A stretch of DNA of 64,000 nucleotides from Flavobacterium album (GTDB taxonomy: Bacteria; Bacteroidota; Bacteroidia; Flavobacteriales; Flavobacteriaceae). This document shows positions 1-9,125 of the stretch, piece after piece (position 1 is the stretch's first letter; each line of letters begins with the position of its first letter). The stretch covers positions 2,059,001-2,123,000 of the forward strand of contig NZ_CP029186.1 of assembly GCF_003096035.1 (NCBI RefSeq), written 5' to 3'. A program made the position numbers and the translations under genes. The notes under the pieces were generated by a model, which saw only the letters and a list, made by a program, of their open reading frames with translations, ran no database searches and was not told where the DNA came from.

Positions 1-425
1 AAGCAAGGGTAGATGCCGATGTGTTCTCGTCGACCGATGAAAAGATGGTAAAGCAGGCTAAGGATTATCTGGCAAAAGGGAAAGATGCTGCTTTCATAAA
101 AGAAAAGCTTAACGTGGACAAAAAAGTGAACATTATCGAGAAATCGGGCACTTTCGAGCAGGACAGCGATGCATTGCCAAAACAGGCAGTGTGGAAAACA
201 GGCCTGTCGGATATTATTAAGGAAGGCAACTACTATTATGTGGTAAAAACCAATAAGCTGCTTCCTGCCGGGCCTAAAACGCTTGAAGAAGCGAAAGGCC
301 GTGTAATAAATGATTACCAGCAGCACCTTGAAAGCAACTGGGTAAGCGAGCTGAAAAAGGAATTCACTATTAAGGTGAACCAGGACACATTTGACAAAGT
401 AAAGAAAGAACTTAACCAAAAGTAA
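1..425 (+). CDS. Peptidylprolyl isomerase (parvulin/foldase type), C-terminal part only
   Basis: The reading frame is open from base 3, so the gene begins outside the window and only about 141 C-terminal residues are seen. The tail has the pattern of Bacteroidota periplasmic foldases: a segment ending a parvulin domain, then a charged helix (PKTLEEAKGRVINDYQQ) and the closing WVSELKKEF. The family catalyses prolyl cis-trans isomerisation and chaperones outer-membrane and secreted proteins in the periplasm. The stop codon directly abuts the next start (no spacer), and two more SurA-like genes follow, so this is the first visible gene of a three-gene chaperone operon. The isomerase domain itself is not visible, so the call rests on the tail and context. 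Confidence 0.7.
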   Translation, partial: ARVDADVFSSTDEKMVKQAKDYLAKGKDAAFIKEKLNVDKKVNIIEKSGTFEQDSDALPKQAVWKTGLSDIIKEGNYYYVVKTNKLLPAGPKTLEEAKGRVINDYQQHLESNWVSELKKEFTIKVNQDTFDKVKKELNQK

Positions 426-1277
426 ATGGTGAAGGAAGGCCTGCTGCTTTTGTTTGCCCTCGCTGCTTTTTCCTGTAATTCATTCCGGGAAGAGCAGAAG
501 CCACAGGCGGTGGCGCGGGTAAATGATGCGTACCTTTATAAAGAGGACCTTAAAGGTATAGTGCCTGCTGGGACTTCCAAAGAAGACAGCATTGCCATCG
601 TGAAAAGCTATATTGACCGTTGGGCCTCACAAAAGCTGCTGTACAGCGCTGCGCAGGTAAACCTTGGAAAAGAAAAGCAGGCGGAATATGATGAGCTCGT
701 AAGGCAGTACAAGATAGATCTTTACACAAAGGCTTATATTGAGGAAGTGGTAAAGACCACGGTTGATACGGTGGTATCTAAAGAGGAGCTTATTAAATAT
801 TACAATGCCAATAAGGAAAATTTCAGGACAGCCGGGATGCTGGTGAGGCTGAAGTACATACGCCTCGATAAGGACCATCCTAAGTTCGCCACCATACGAA
901 GCAGGTTTGGCAGTGGCAATAAAAAAGACCTGAAGGCGTTAAATGACATGGCGATACAATTCAAGAGCTATGCCTTTAACGATACCACGTGGGTAGACAT
1001 GAACGAGGTATATACAAAACTGCCGTTCATTACGCCCGATAACCGTGATAAATACATAAGCAGTGGAATAAGCTACCAGTACCCTGATTCTACGGATGTT
1101 TACCTTGTAAAGGTAGCGCGGGTGATAGACAGGAACCAGGTGTCGCCTTTTGAATATATAAGGCCAACCCTGGAGCAGCTGATAATAAATAACAGGAAAC
1201 TGGAGTTAATAAAGAAGTTTGAAAAAGAAATAACGGATGATGCGATCAAAGATAAGAAGTATGAGATTTATAAATAG
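426..1277 (+). CDS. Lipoprotein of the peptidylprolyl isomerase operon (SurA N-like)
   Basis: 283 residues. It starts with a lipoprotein signal (LLLFALAAFSC, lipobox AFSC, Cys about residue 17), so it should be anchored to a membrane facing the periplasm. The body is helical and charged, with a SurA/PpiC N-domain-like opening (ARVNDAYLYKEDLKGIV) in which a short strand is followed by 'laying' helices; no clear parvulin catalytic core is seen. The start codon follows the upstream stop immediately and the 3' end overlaps the next gene, which implies translational coupling. Inference: a chaperone-like partner of the flanking isomerases, probably without its own isomerase activity. Confidence 0.65.
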   Translation: MVKEGLLLLFALAAFSCNSFREEQKPQAVARVNDAYLYKEDLKGIVPAGTSKEDSIAIVKSYIDRWASQKLLYSAAQVNLGKEKQAEYDELVRQYKIDLYTKAYIEEVVKTTVDTVVSKEELIKYYNANKENFRTAGMLVRLKYIRLDKDHPKFATIRSRFGSGNKKDLKALNDMAIQFKSYAFNDTTWVDMNEVYTKLPFITPDNRDKYISSGISYQYPDSTDVYLVKVARVIDRNQVSPFEYIRPTLEQLIINNRKLELIKKFEKEITDDAIKDKKYEIYK

Positions 1278-2670
1278 CAGGTTTGCTTTACTGGCCATTT
1301 TTGCCTTTTTGGGTATGTTTGCCACCTCTGCGCAGGAGATAATAAAGGAAACTGCAAAGGATACCGTAAAGCCTGCACTTCCGCAGGGCAGGGTTAAAGT
1401 GGACGGTGTGATAGCTGTTGTGGGTGACTTTGTGGTGCTGGAGTCGGATATCGACCTTATGTACCGAGAGATGCAGGCACAGGGTATGCCGGTAAAAGAC
1501 ATCCCGCGCGGAGAACTGCTGGGTAAGCTGATGGAAGACAAATTGTATGCCCACCATGCCATACAGGACAGTATCATTGTTACCGATGCCGATGTGAATG
1601 AAACCATGAACAGGCAGATCGACTATTTTGTAGAGCAGATTGGCTCAGAAGACAAAATGGTAAAGTACTTTAAAAAGAAGAATATCGAGACATTCAGGGC
1701 AGAGCTTTTTGAGATGATCAAAAACCAGAAACTGACCGAGCAGATGCAAAAGAAAATCATGGAAGACGTAGAAATAACGCCTGAAGAAGTGAGGCAGTAT
1801 TTCGCGCAGTTTAAAAAAGAAGACCTGCCGGAATTTGGCGCCGAGATGGAAGTGGCCCAGATCGTTATAAAACCCGAGGTCACGCAGGCCGAGAAACAGG
1901 TGGTGATCGACCGGCTCCGGCAGATAAAGAAGGAGGTGATGGACGGCTCCAGTTTTTATAGTAAGGCGGTGCTCTATTCGGAAGACCCCGGTTCGCGATC
2001 AAGCGGGGGCTTTATAAAAATGAACCGGAAATCGCCGTTGGTAAAAGAATTTAAGGATGCGGCATTCAGTACCGATGAGGGGCAGATATCGGAGCCTTTT
2101 GAGACCGAATACGGCTTCCACATCATTTATGTGGAAAAGATACGCGGCCAGGACCTGGACGTACGCCACATCCTGATCTCTCCGAAAGTAACGCCTGAAG
2201 CGATACAGAAAGCGAAAGAAAAAATAGAGAAGATCAGGCAGCGAATTGTAAGCGGCGAAATATTATTTGCCGATGCGGCACGCTCGGAGTCGGAAGATAA
2301 GGAAACGCGCAACAGCGGCGGATTGCTGATGAACCCAAGGACACTGGAAACCCGTTTTGAGCTTACCAAGCTTCCGCCTGAAATTTACAGCGACGTGGTA
2401 GACCTGAAAGACGGGGAGGTATCAAGGCCTATCCTGTCAGAAAGCCAGAGAGGTGAAAAGAGCTACAAACTGTTTACGGTTACCAACCGCTACGACCAGC
2501 ACATCGCCGACTATGCCAAGGATTATACAAAGATCAAAGACCTTGCGCTAAAAGAGAAGCAGAAAAAAGCGATAGGCAAATGGAGTGAGCAGAAAATTAA
2601 AAGTACCTATATAAAGATAAGCCCGGAATACCAGGATTTCCCTTTTGTGAACCACTGGGTAAAAAAATAA
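1261..2670 (+). CDS. surA: Periplasmic chaperone / peptidylprolyl isomerase SurA
   Basis: About 469 residues. A Sec signal peptide (hydrophobic LLAIFAFLGMFATSAQ) precedes a SurA N-terminal region opening with VDGVIAVVGDFVVLESDI, the classic SurA start. Two parvulin repeats follow, about residues 175-280 (SRSSGGFIKMNRKSPLV, EYGFHIIYVEKI) and 280-390 (DVRHILISPK, NSGGLLM). SurA escorts unfolded outer-membrane proteins through the periplasm. I chose ATG 1261 because it gives a compact signal peptide; an in-frame ATG at 1237 would add eight residues. Either start overlaps the upstream gene (17 bases for 1261). It is the third gene of the chaperone operon. Confidence 0.88.
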   Translation: MRFINSRFALLAIFAFLGMFATSAQEIIKETAKDTVKPALPQGRVKVDGVIAVVGDFVVLESDIDLMYREMQAQGMPVKDIPRGELLGKLMEDKLYAHHAIQDSIIVTDADVNETMNRQIDYFVEQIGSEDKMVKYFKKKNIETFRAELFEMIKNQKLTEQMQKKIMEDVEITPEEVRQYFAQFKKEDLPEFGAEMEVAQIVIKPEVTQAEKQVVIDRLRQIKKEVMDGSSFYSKAVLYSEDPGSRSSGGFIKMNRKSPLVKEFKDAAFSTDEGQISEPFETEYGFHIIYVEKIRGQDLDVRHILISPKVTPEAIQKAKEKIEKIRQRIVSGEILFADAARSESEDKETRNSGGLLMNPRTLETRFELTKLPPEIYSDVVDLKDGEVSRPILSESQRGEKSYKLFTVTNRYDQHIADYAKDYTKIKDLALKEKQKKAIGKWSEQKIKSTYIKISPEYQDFPFVNHWVKK

Positions 2671-2743
2671 CAGGTCAATGCCTTTAAAGTTTAGGTAAAC
2701 AGTAAAAATATTTATAAGTTTGAAGTGTTGTCGGGAATCGTTC

Positions 2744-2822
2744 TGTCATTTCGAATGCAGCCTGCGCAGAGAGAAATCTCACATTATATATGAATAGAGA
2801 TTTCTCCTTCGTCGAAATGACA
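2744..2822. repeat. Intergenic palindromic repeat
   Basis: The outer arms are TGTCATTTCGA (2744-2754) and TCGAAATGACA (2812-2822). The inner arms are AGAGAAATCTC and GAGATTTCTCCT. The nested inverted repeat can fold into one long hairpin between surA and the MoxR gene. It resembles REP-type palindromes common between flavobacterial genes. It could also act as a transcript end for surA, though it lacks a clean T-tract. Confidence 0.6.
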
Positions 2823-2866
2823 AATTGCTTGAGACAACTCTTTTAAATTTATCCTAATAAAATATC

Positions 2867-3820
2867 ATGTCAGACGTAGCAGCTATACAGAATTTAGTCA
2901 CCAGGCAAAAAGAGTTAAAACAGGAGATCGCAAAAATTATTGTTGGGCAGGATGAGGTAGTAAGCCAGATCGTTCTGAGCATCTTTGCAGGCGGCCATGC
3001 ACTGCTTGTAGGAGTGCCCGGGCTAGCCAAAACACTTATGGTAAATACCATATCCCAGGCTTTGGGGCTTGATTTTAAGCGTATCCAATTTACGCCCGAC
3101 CTTATGCCGAGTGATATACTGGGTAGCGAGATACTGGATGAGAACAGGCAGTTCAAATTCATACGCGGGCCGATATTCTCGAACATCATCCTGGCAGACG
3201 AGATCAATCGTACGCCGCCTAAGACACAGGCTGCGCTGCTTGAGGCGATGCAGGAAAAAGCGGTTACCATTGCCGGGCACCACCACAAATTGTCTTTACC
3301 GTATTTTGTACTTGCCACCCAAAACCCGATAGAGCAGGAGGGAACCTACCCGCTTCCGGAAGCGCAGCTCGACCGTTTTATGTTTGCCATAAAGCTGGAC
3401 TACCCGACTTTTGCGGAAGAAGTACAGGTAGTGAAAAGCACAACTAATGACGGCAATGTAAAAATAAGCCCACTCTTCACAGCGCAGGAGATATTGGATT
3501 TCCAGCACCTTATACGCAGGATACCTGTTGCTGATAACGTTATTGAATATGCCGTAACTTTGGTAGGCAGGACCAGGCCGGGCAACCCGCTGGCGAATGA
3601 TTATGTGAACAATTACCTCGACTGGGGTGCGGGGCCAAGGGCATCGCAGAACCTTATCCTTGCTGCCAAGACCCATGCCGCACTGAACGGCAAATACTCG
3701 CCGGACATTGAAGATGTGCAGGCGGTAGCCACAGGTATATTGCGCCACCGTATTATAAAGAACTACAAGGCCGATGCAGAAGGCATTACCGAAGAAATGA
3801 TAATCAAGAAGCTGTTTTAG
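2867..3820 (+). CDS. MoxR-family AAA+ ATPase
   Basis: 317 residues, typical MoxR length. Visible motifs are Walker A GVPGLAKT (residues 49-56), Walker B IILADE (about 107-112), sensor 1 TQNP (151-154) and the family signature GTYPLPEAQLDRF (159-171). MoxR ATPases act as chaperones that help assemble or activate partner complexes, often together with von Willebrand factor A or DUF58 proteins. No such partner gene lies next to it in this window. It sits 196 bases after surA behind a palindromic repeat, so it may be a separate transcript. Confidence 0.9.
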   Translation: MSDVAAIQNLVTRQKELKQEIAKIIVGQDEVVSQIVLSIFAGGHALLVGVPGLAKTLMVNTISQALGLDFKRIQFTPDLMPSDILGSEILDENRQFKFIRGPIFSNIILADEINRTPPKTQAALLEAMQEKAVTIAGHHHKLSLPYFVLATQNPIEQEGTYPLPEAQLDRFMFAIKLDYPTFAEEVQVVKSTTNDGNVKISPLFTAQEILDFQHLIRRIPVADNVIEYAVTLVGRTRPGNPLANDYVNNYLDWGAGPRASQNLILAAKTHAALNGKYSPDIEDVQAVATGILRHRIIKNYKADAEGITEEMIIKKLF

Positions 3821-4185
3821 GACAGCTTTTTTTGGCCCCCTAACCCCCGAACGGGGAACACCACTCAAATGTGTTTACTTGGATTTGGGTTGTGAGTGAA
3901 GCTCGCGCGAGGGATAGAGCCGATATCCTGCGCAGAGCAACGGAGCAGATAAAGGCGAAAGCCCGGCCCGGCTTTGGGTGAAGAAATGGCCCGGGCGCGC
4001 CTAAAAAAATAACGAATTACCTGACTTTTGTGAAATATTCATCTCCAATGTCTAATATGTTGATATTCTGCATGTTTATTAACTATTAATTATTGACTTG
4101 TTAATAATCTATCGAGAAAATTATGTAGTACATAATAAAATAGTTTGTTTTTAGTTATATATTTATCGCGCAACTAAAAACATTT
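3821..4185. other. Gene-free gap with a repeat element
   Basis: No convincing reading frame. The first part (3833-3858) is a C-rich short repeat related to sequences at 24.5-24.6 kb. Bases 3902-4002 hold a dispersed structured repeat (separate entry). The last 180 bases are very AT-rich and probably carry the promoter of the membrane-protein gene at 4186; no exact -33/-7 pair was found. Confidence 0.6.
3902..4002 (-). repeat. Dispersed structured repeat, copy 1 of 4
   Basis: Read on the minus strand it begins GGCGCGCCCGGGCC and ends in TCTATCCCTCGCGCGA. It shares the order of blocks with the copy at 13105-13193 (GGCG.GCC, a GC-rich hairpin, GGAT, CTATCCCTC.CGCG). It belongs to the short GC-rich intergenic elements common in Bacteroidota genomes, whose function I cannot name. 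It stands out against AT-rich surroundings. Confidence 0.6.
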
Positions 4186-4572
4186 ATGAAGAAATTACTA
4201 AAATTTATCCCTGAGATCTATTTTATGGGTTTAGGGATCTTCTGGGTGGCAGAAAATTATTTTGCCAGTGGTACTCTCAATTACATTGCGCTGTTGTTGG
4301 TATGGCTTTTATTCCTTCAGTTTTTTTATAAGAACAGGATACTTGGCCTCATATATGGCGTGTTATTGGGTTTTACTTCGGCTTTTATGATATTAGCGGT
4401 GAACTCTGAGGTTGGCGGTTTTGAGACTTTTACAGAACAGGCCCTGCAACTGCAGTTAGTAGGCTGGGGCGTATTCGGTACAGGGTTGATAATGGCCGGC
4501 ACGATGGTGTACAAATTTGCAACTGTTAAAGTTAACTACGACGAAGAAAGCGTGCTTACTGTAACGTATTAA
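4186..4572 (+). CDS. Small four-helix membrane protein, unknown function
   Basis: 128 residues. Four hydrophobic stretches are visible: about residues 8-27 (IYFMGLGIFWVAEN), 31-48 (YIALLLVWLLFLQFF), 52-72 and 90-110, with the C-terminus polar. I recognise no catalytic or binding motif. It is a single-gene unit: AT-rich DNA lies before it and a strong hairpin terminator follows 20 bases after its stop. Confidence 0.7.
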   Translation: MKKLLKFIPEIYFMGLGIFWVAENYFASGTLNYIALLLVWLLFLQFFYKNRILGLIYGVLLGFTSAFMILAVNSEVGGFETFTEQALQLQLVGWGVFGTGLIMAGTMVYKFATVKVNYDEESVLTVTY

Positions 4573-4590
4573 TTTACAAAAAACAGAGGT

Positions 4591-4630
4591 AAAGCCACAT
4601 TCAATAGAAAATATTGAATGTGGCTTTTTT
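4591..4630 (+). terminator. Rho-independent terminator
   Basis: A 14-base perfect stem (AGCCACATTCAATA with TATTGAATGTGGCT), a short loop and a run of T. It ends the membrane-protein transcript before aconitase. Confidence 0.85.
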
Positions 4631-4852
4631 CATTTTTTAAGGTGATTATTTACAATTTGACAATATAAATTTAAATTTTTACGAATTCCTAAAAATTTAG
4701 TACTGTTTCTTAAATTTGTTATTGTTTTCTCAGTAAAGTAGAATGTTTATAAATAATTATCCCCTGAAATTAAAGAAACAATAAAAATTTTTTAATTGCC
4801 GGGGGAATGCTTAAATTTACAGACTTTTTACAAACGAACAAATACACTTACT

Positions 4853-7129
4853 ATGGCTTTTGATATTGAAATGATCAAAAAGGCGTATGCCACCATGGCT
4901 GAGCGCGTTGACAAAGCACGAGAGCTTGTTGGCCGCCCGCTTACGCTATCCGAAAAGATTTTATACTCCCACCTTTGGGAAGGCACCCCTTCCAAAGCTT
5001 TTGAAAGAGGCAAAGACTATGTGGATTTCGCACCGGACAGGGTAGCCTGCCAGGATGCTACCGCGCAGATGGCACTGCTTCAGTTCATGCACGCGGGTAA
5101 GGCAAAAGTAGCTGTACCAACCACCGTGCACTGCGACCACCTTATACAGGCTAAAGTAGATGCGAAAACCGACCTTAAGCGTGCCAAAGAGCAAAGCAAC
5201 GAGGTATTCGACTTCCTGTCTTCTATCTCTAATAAATATGGCATTGGGTTCTGGAAACCGGGTGCGGGTATCATCCACCAGGTAGTGCTTGAGAACTACG
5301 CGTTCCCGGGCGGTATGATGATCGGTACCGATTCCCACACCGTAAACGCGGGTGGCCTTGGTATGCTTGCCATTGGTGTTGGCGGCGCCGACGCCGTTGA
5401 CGTAATGAGCGGCATGGCGTGGGAACTTAAATTCCCGAAACTAATCGGCGTACACCTGACAGGAAAGCTATCAGGATGGACTGCCCCTAAAGACGTAATC
5501 CTTAAAGTAGCCGGCATCCTTACCGTAAAAGGCGGTACCGGCGCTGTAATAGAATATTTTGGCGAAGGCGCAAAAGCCATGTCATGTACCGGTAAAGGTA
5601 CCATCTGTAACATGGGCGCCGAGGTGGGTGCAACGACCTCTACTTTTGGGTATGATGAGTCAATGGACCGTTACCTGCGTGCCACCAACCGTGCCGATGT
5701 AGCCGATGCTGCAAACGCTGTAGCGCAGCACCTTACAGCCGACCCTGAAGTATATGCTAACCCGCACGACTACTTCGACCAGGTGATCGAGATCAACCTT
5801 TCTGAGCTGGAGCCGCACCTTAACGGGCCATTCACGCCGGATTTGGCTACTCCGATCTCTAAAATGAGGGAAGAAGCCATAAAGAACGACTGGCCTTTGC
5901 AGATACAGGTAGGCCTTATCGGGTCGTGTACCAACTCATCGTATGAGGACATTTCCCGTTCGGCATCCGTTGCAAAACAGGTGTCTGACAAAAAACTGAA
6001 AACCAAAGCAGAATTCACCATCACACCGGGTTCGGAAGTGGTGCGTTATACTATAGAGCGCGACGGCTTTATCGACACGTTCGATAAGATGGGCGGTACC
6101 GTGTTTGCCAATGCCTGCGGCCCGTGCATCGGGATGTGGGACAGGGAAGGCGCCGAGAAGGAAGAGCGCAACACCATTGTGCACTCCTTTAACCGTAACT
6201 TCTCCAAGCGTGCCGACGGTAACCCTAACACCCTTGCGTTCGTTGGCTCCCCGGAGCTGGTAACGGCGCTTGCCATTGCAGGCGACCTGGGCTTTAACCC
6301 GATCACCGACAAGCTGATCAACGAGGATGGCGAAGAGGTAATGTTCGACGAGCCTACAGGCAACGAACTTCCGCCGAAAGGCTTTGACGCCGAAGACCCA
6401 GGCTACCAGGCCCCGGCTGCCGATGGCTCTAAAGTGCAGGTGGTTGTTAGCCCTACATCTGAAAGGCTGCAGCTTCTTGCTCCGTTCACACCATGGGACG
6501 GCAACAACATCATGGGTGCCAAGCTGCTTATCAAGGCATTCGGAAAATGTACTACCGACCACATTTCTATGGCAGGTCCGTGGCTGCGTTTCCGTGGGCA
6601 CCTGGACAATATTTCGAACAACATGCTTATCGGCGCGGTAAACGCCTTTAACCAGAAGACCAATAACGTAAAGAACCAGCTTACGGGCGAGTATGATGCC
6701 GTTCCTGCCACTGCGCGTGCTTACAAGGCCGCAGGCGTACCGAGCATTGTAGTGGGCGACCATAACTACGGCGAAGGCTCATCGCGTGAGCATGCCGCTA
6801 TGGAGCCGCGTTTCCTTGGTGTGAAGGCCGTACTGGTAAAATCGTTTGCCCGTATCCACGAGACGAACCTTAAGAAACAGGGTATGCTTGCGCTTACCTT
6901 TGCCAATGAGGCCGACTACGACAAGATACAGGAGAACGACACCTTCAACTTTATCGACCTGAAGGAGTTTGCACCAAACAGGCAGCTTAGCCTTGAGGTG
7001 ATCCACAGCGATGGTTCCCGCGACGTGATCCTGTGCAACCACAGCTACAACGAAGGCCAGATTGGCTGGTTCGTAGCAGGCTCTGCACTGAACCTTATCG
7101 CAGCCGCCGGCGCACAAGCTACAGCGTAA
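4853..7129 (+). CDS. acnA: Aconitate hydratase
   Basis: 758 residues, the usual length of mitochondrial-type aconitases in Bacteroidota. It isomerises citrate to isocitrate in the cytosolic TCA cycle using a [4Fe-4S] cluster. Cluster ligands are visible as the Cys of GSCTNSS (about residue 358) and the two Cys of ANACGPCIG (about 420-424). The N-terminal substrate motif [17 protein letters not shown] and the C-terminal swivel-domain motif [15 protein letters not shown] with FARIHETNL are intact. I chose ATG 4853 ([12 protein letters not shown]), because 19 extra residues from an upstream TTG are unlike the family. A hairpin terminator follows. Confidence 0.96.
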   Translation: MAFDIEMIKKAYATMAERVDKARELVGRPLTLSEKILYSHLWEGTPSKAFERGKDYVDFAPDRVACQDATAQMALLQFMHAGKAKVAVPTTVHCDHLIQAKVDAKTDLKRAKEQSNEVFDFLSSISNKYGIGFWKPGAGIIHQVVLENYAFPGGMMIGTDSHTVNAGGLGMLAIGVGGADAVDVMSGMAWELKFPKLIGVHLTGKLSGWTAPKDVILKVAGILTVKGGTGAVIEYFGEGAKAMSCTGKGTICNMGAEVGATTSTFGYDESMDRYLRATNRADVADAANAVAQHLTADPEVYANPHDYFDQVIEINLSELEPHLNGPFTPDLATPISKMREEAIKNDWPLQIQVGLIGSCTNSSYEDISRSASVAKQVSDKKLKTKAEFTITPGSEVVRYTIERDGFIDTFDKMGGTVFANACGPCIGMWDREGAEKEERNTIVHSFNRNFSKRADGNPNTLAFVGSPELVTALAIAGDLGFNPITDKLINEDGEEVMFDEPTGNELPPKGFDAEDPGYQAPAADGSKVQVVVSPTSERLQLLAPFTPWDGNNIMGAKLLIKAFGKCTTDHISMAGPWLRFRGHLDNISNNMLIGAVNAFNQKTNNVKNQLTGEYDAVPATARAYKAAGVPSIVVGDHNYGEGSSREHAAMEPRFLGVKAVLVKSFARIHETNLKKQGMLALTFANEADYDKIQENDTFNFIDLKEFAPNRQLSLEVIHSDGSRDVILCNHSYNEGQIGWFVAGSALNLIAAAGAQATA

Positions 7130-7155
7130 ATAATTTTTAGTTTATATAGTTAAGG

Positions 7156-7182
7156 CTCCTCTACGAAAGTAGGGGAGTTTTT
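7156..7182 (+). terminator. Terminator after aconitase
   Basis: The stem CTCCTCTAC / GTAGGGGAG (one T-G pair) has a GAAA loop and is followed by TTTTT. It separates aconitase from the convergent AT-rich cassette. Confidence 0.8.
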
Positions 7183-7202
7183 CAGTTAATATTTTATACA
7201 AG

Positions 7203-7634
7203 CTAATTATTGATAACCCGCGTAATTTGATGCATTCTTTCATTGTCACCTCCACTTGTGTAAATTAACGTTTCAACGTTATGTCCATTTATAATTAATG
7301 TTGTTGTTCCAGTATTTTTCCATGGACCTACATCGATCGTATAAAAATTGATAGTTAGGATGTTAGAGTGTTGACTTAATAGAGGTTGCAAGTCTATTGT
7401 ATTGTTGTATGGATTAGCGTTTGCCGGGACTTCATGTATTAAATTGTTATTTAAAACTATACCCGCAATTGTGCCATCCATAGTTTTGTTCTCCCAATAA
7501 TTATTTATTATTAATAGTGCTGTTTCTACTTCTCCAGTAGATTCAATATCAGAGTTTTTTAAAATCTCTTCGATAGAGATTGTAAGTTTTCCTTCACTGT
7601 TGACTTTAAAAAATTTTGAATTCATCATTAGCAT
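7203..7634 (-). CDS. Unknown small protein, third gene of the radical SAM/ParB cassette
   Basis: Up to 143 residues (140 if the ATG at 7625 is used). No signal peptide or membrane helix. The N-terminal 30 residues look helical and acidic; the rest is rich in beta-type strands and Asn/Thr (TIAGIVLNNNLIHEVP, TTTLIINGHNVETLIY). I recognise no family. It lies 25 bases after the ParB-HEPN gene on the same strand and shares its AT-rich composition, so it is probably the last gene of the same operon. Its role can only be guessed from that link. Confidence 0.6.
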   Translation of the reverse strand: MLMMNSKFFKVNSEGKLTISIEEILKNSDIESTGEVETALLIINNYWENKTMDGTIAGIVLNNNLIHEVPANANPYNNTIDLQPLLSQHSNILTINFYTIDVGPWKNTGTTTLIINGHNVETLIYTSGGDNERMHQITRVINN

Positions 7635-7659
7635 TTTGATTTGAAGTTATAATTATACT

Positions 7660-9123
7660 TTATTTACACTTGTCTATGATAGTTGCTAATTTCTTATTAT
7701 CTAGTATCAACTCGAAAACATCTTCGAAAATAGCAACTGTTTCATTAACTCCTAATGTGATTGATGTAGGATGCGCACAGTCATTTCTTTTGTCATAGTG
7801 ACCTTTTAATTTTTTGAAACTAGGCTCTGTAATAAACCCTTTATAGCAGATGTAGCATAGCAATTGCATATCTCTCGAATTCTGACGTATCTCATCTATA
7901 ATTTTGAATTCTGTCCTAAATTGCGAAGAAAAGTGTTTGTAATAAGATGTTTTTTGCGCAACCATCTCTTTCGATTTATCGTTGAAGTCGTTTATATCTT
8001 TTTCTATGTAGGCAAGAATTCTGCTTATACCTGCCGCCCAGATCATTAATGTCGCGCCTTTGAAGCAATGCTCTTCTAGGCAGTGTAATGCTTCTAAAAG
8101 ATACTCTTCTTCATCGCTTGAAAATGTTTTAGCGATAACTTCATATTTTGTCCTTACGTCTGACAGAAGTGTTTGCTGTTTTTTTGTTAACCCAAGTCTT
8201 TTTTGATTATTTGTCTCACTTTTAGCAGACCTATTTTTCGAAATGTTTTTTGAGTCCTTTGTTACCCCACTTTTTTTAGATTCTTTTTTTGGATTTATAT
8301 TTCTTCCCGCTTTCTCCAGTTTGGTCAAATAATTGAGATATTCTTCGTGGGCCGATCGAATATCTCGAGCCTTATTATTTAAAAATTTTATAATAATTTT
8401 TTCCACTTCGGTTTTATTAGAAACATCATTGAATAGTTCCTTAAAGTTGTCCATTAAAAATCGAGTGTTCCCTAGCAAACCTTTAAGTGCTTTCTCGGCC
8501 ATGATTGATCTTAACTGATCTTCTGTGTAAAGTTTTAAAATATTAGGATGTTCTTTCTTTATCTTATTGATAAAGCTTTTGCCTATTTGTACTAAATAAC
8601 TATGACTTAGATCATTAGTCATAGCTCTTTCTATATATTTATCTTCGAATTTGATTATTTCTAGCATATCGCCTGCCTTTGTGTTATTCTCGTGTGTAAT
8701 TTCAATGATCTTTTTTTTCAACACAGTATCAGTTACATCCGGATCTTGCTTTTTCAATTCATCGACGATATGCTTAATAGAGGTAGTTTCAGCCACAGTA
8801 CTCCATTTTTCATGTAATTTGTGGGTTTTATACGCCAATATTTTTCCGTCAATATGGTCTTTTGCGACTAAAACTGGTATTTTGGAGAGGTTTACTTCGA
8901 TTGCTGCTCTTAATCTTCTTTCACCATCAATAAGTACAAACCCTTTATCCTTGGCTTTCACGATCAGAGGAACGATAATACCGTCATCTCTTACAGATGA
9001 AACAAGATTCCTAAAAGAAGGTTGACTTTTTATTTGTGCCTCACTTTCACGCCTTGGATTATCTTTATCGAATTCTATTTTACTTGTTTCAACTTGCTTT
9101 AAATTATCGGAAATAGCTCTCAT
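7660..9123 (-). CDS. ParB/Sulfiredoxin-fold protein with HEPN-like C-terminal domain
   Basis: 487 residues. The N-terminus is a ParB-like nuclease/CTPase fold: DNPRRESE (about 21-28), then FVLIDGERRLRAAIE (62-75) with the family GERR motif. The middle is a charged linker (KKESKKSGVTKDSKN). The C-terminal 160 residues are all-helical and contain KRNDCAHP, an Rx4H motif (Arg446, His451) typical of HEPN ribonuclease-like domains, preceded by the helix ATLMIWAAGISRILAYIE. The start lies only 2 bases after the radical SAM stop, so the two are co-transcribed. This is not a chromosome-partition parB: no parA is adjacent and no HTH is obvious. A role in nucleic-acid targeting or defence is an inference. 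Confidence 0.72.
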   Translation of the reverse strand: MRAISDNLKQVETSKIEFDKDNPRRESEAQIKSQPSFRNLVSSVRDDGIIVPLIVKAKDKGFVLIDGERRLRAAIEVNLSKIPVLVAKDHIDGKILAYKTHKLHEKWSTVAETTSIKHIVDELKKQDPDVTDTVLKKKIIEITHENNTKAGDMLEIIKFEDKYIERAMTNDLSHSYLVQIGKSFINKIKKEHPNILKLYTEDQLRSIMAEKALKGLLGNTRFLMDNFKELFNDVSNKTEVEKIIIKFLNNKARDIRSAHEEYLNYLTKLEKAGRNINPKKESKKSGVTKDSKNISKNRSAKSETNNQKRLGLTKKQQTLLSDVRTKYEVIAKTFSSDEEEYLLEALHCLEEHCFKGATLMIWAAGISRILAYIEKDINDFNDKSKEMVAQKTSYYKHFSSQFRTEFKIIDEIRQNSRDMQLLCYICYKGFITEPSFKKLKGHYDKRNDCAHPTSITLGVNETVAIFEDVFELILDNKKLATIIDKCK

Positions 9124-9125
9124 GT

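Noticed and set aside
5770..6024. Other frames overlapping aconitase, secA and GAPDH on the opposite strand
   Set aside because: All are shadows of the real genes: no conserved motifs, starts inside coding sequence and no regulatory context.
5936..6763. A 275-codon frame antisense to aconitase
   Set aside because: It is a by-product of the biased codon use of the highly conserved aconitase gene. It has no signal, domain or start context of its own.
7660..9123. ParB-like gene as the chromosome partition parB
   Set aside because: No parA neighbour, no parS-like sites seen, no clear HTH, and a HEPN-like C-terminus in an AT-rich cassette.
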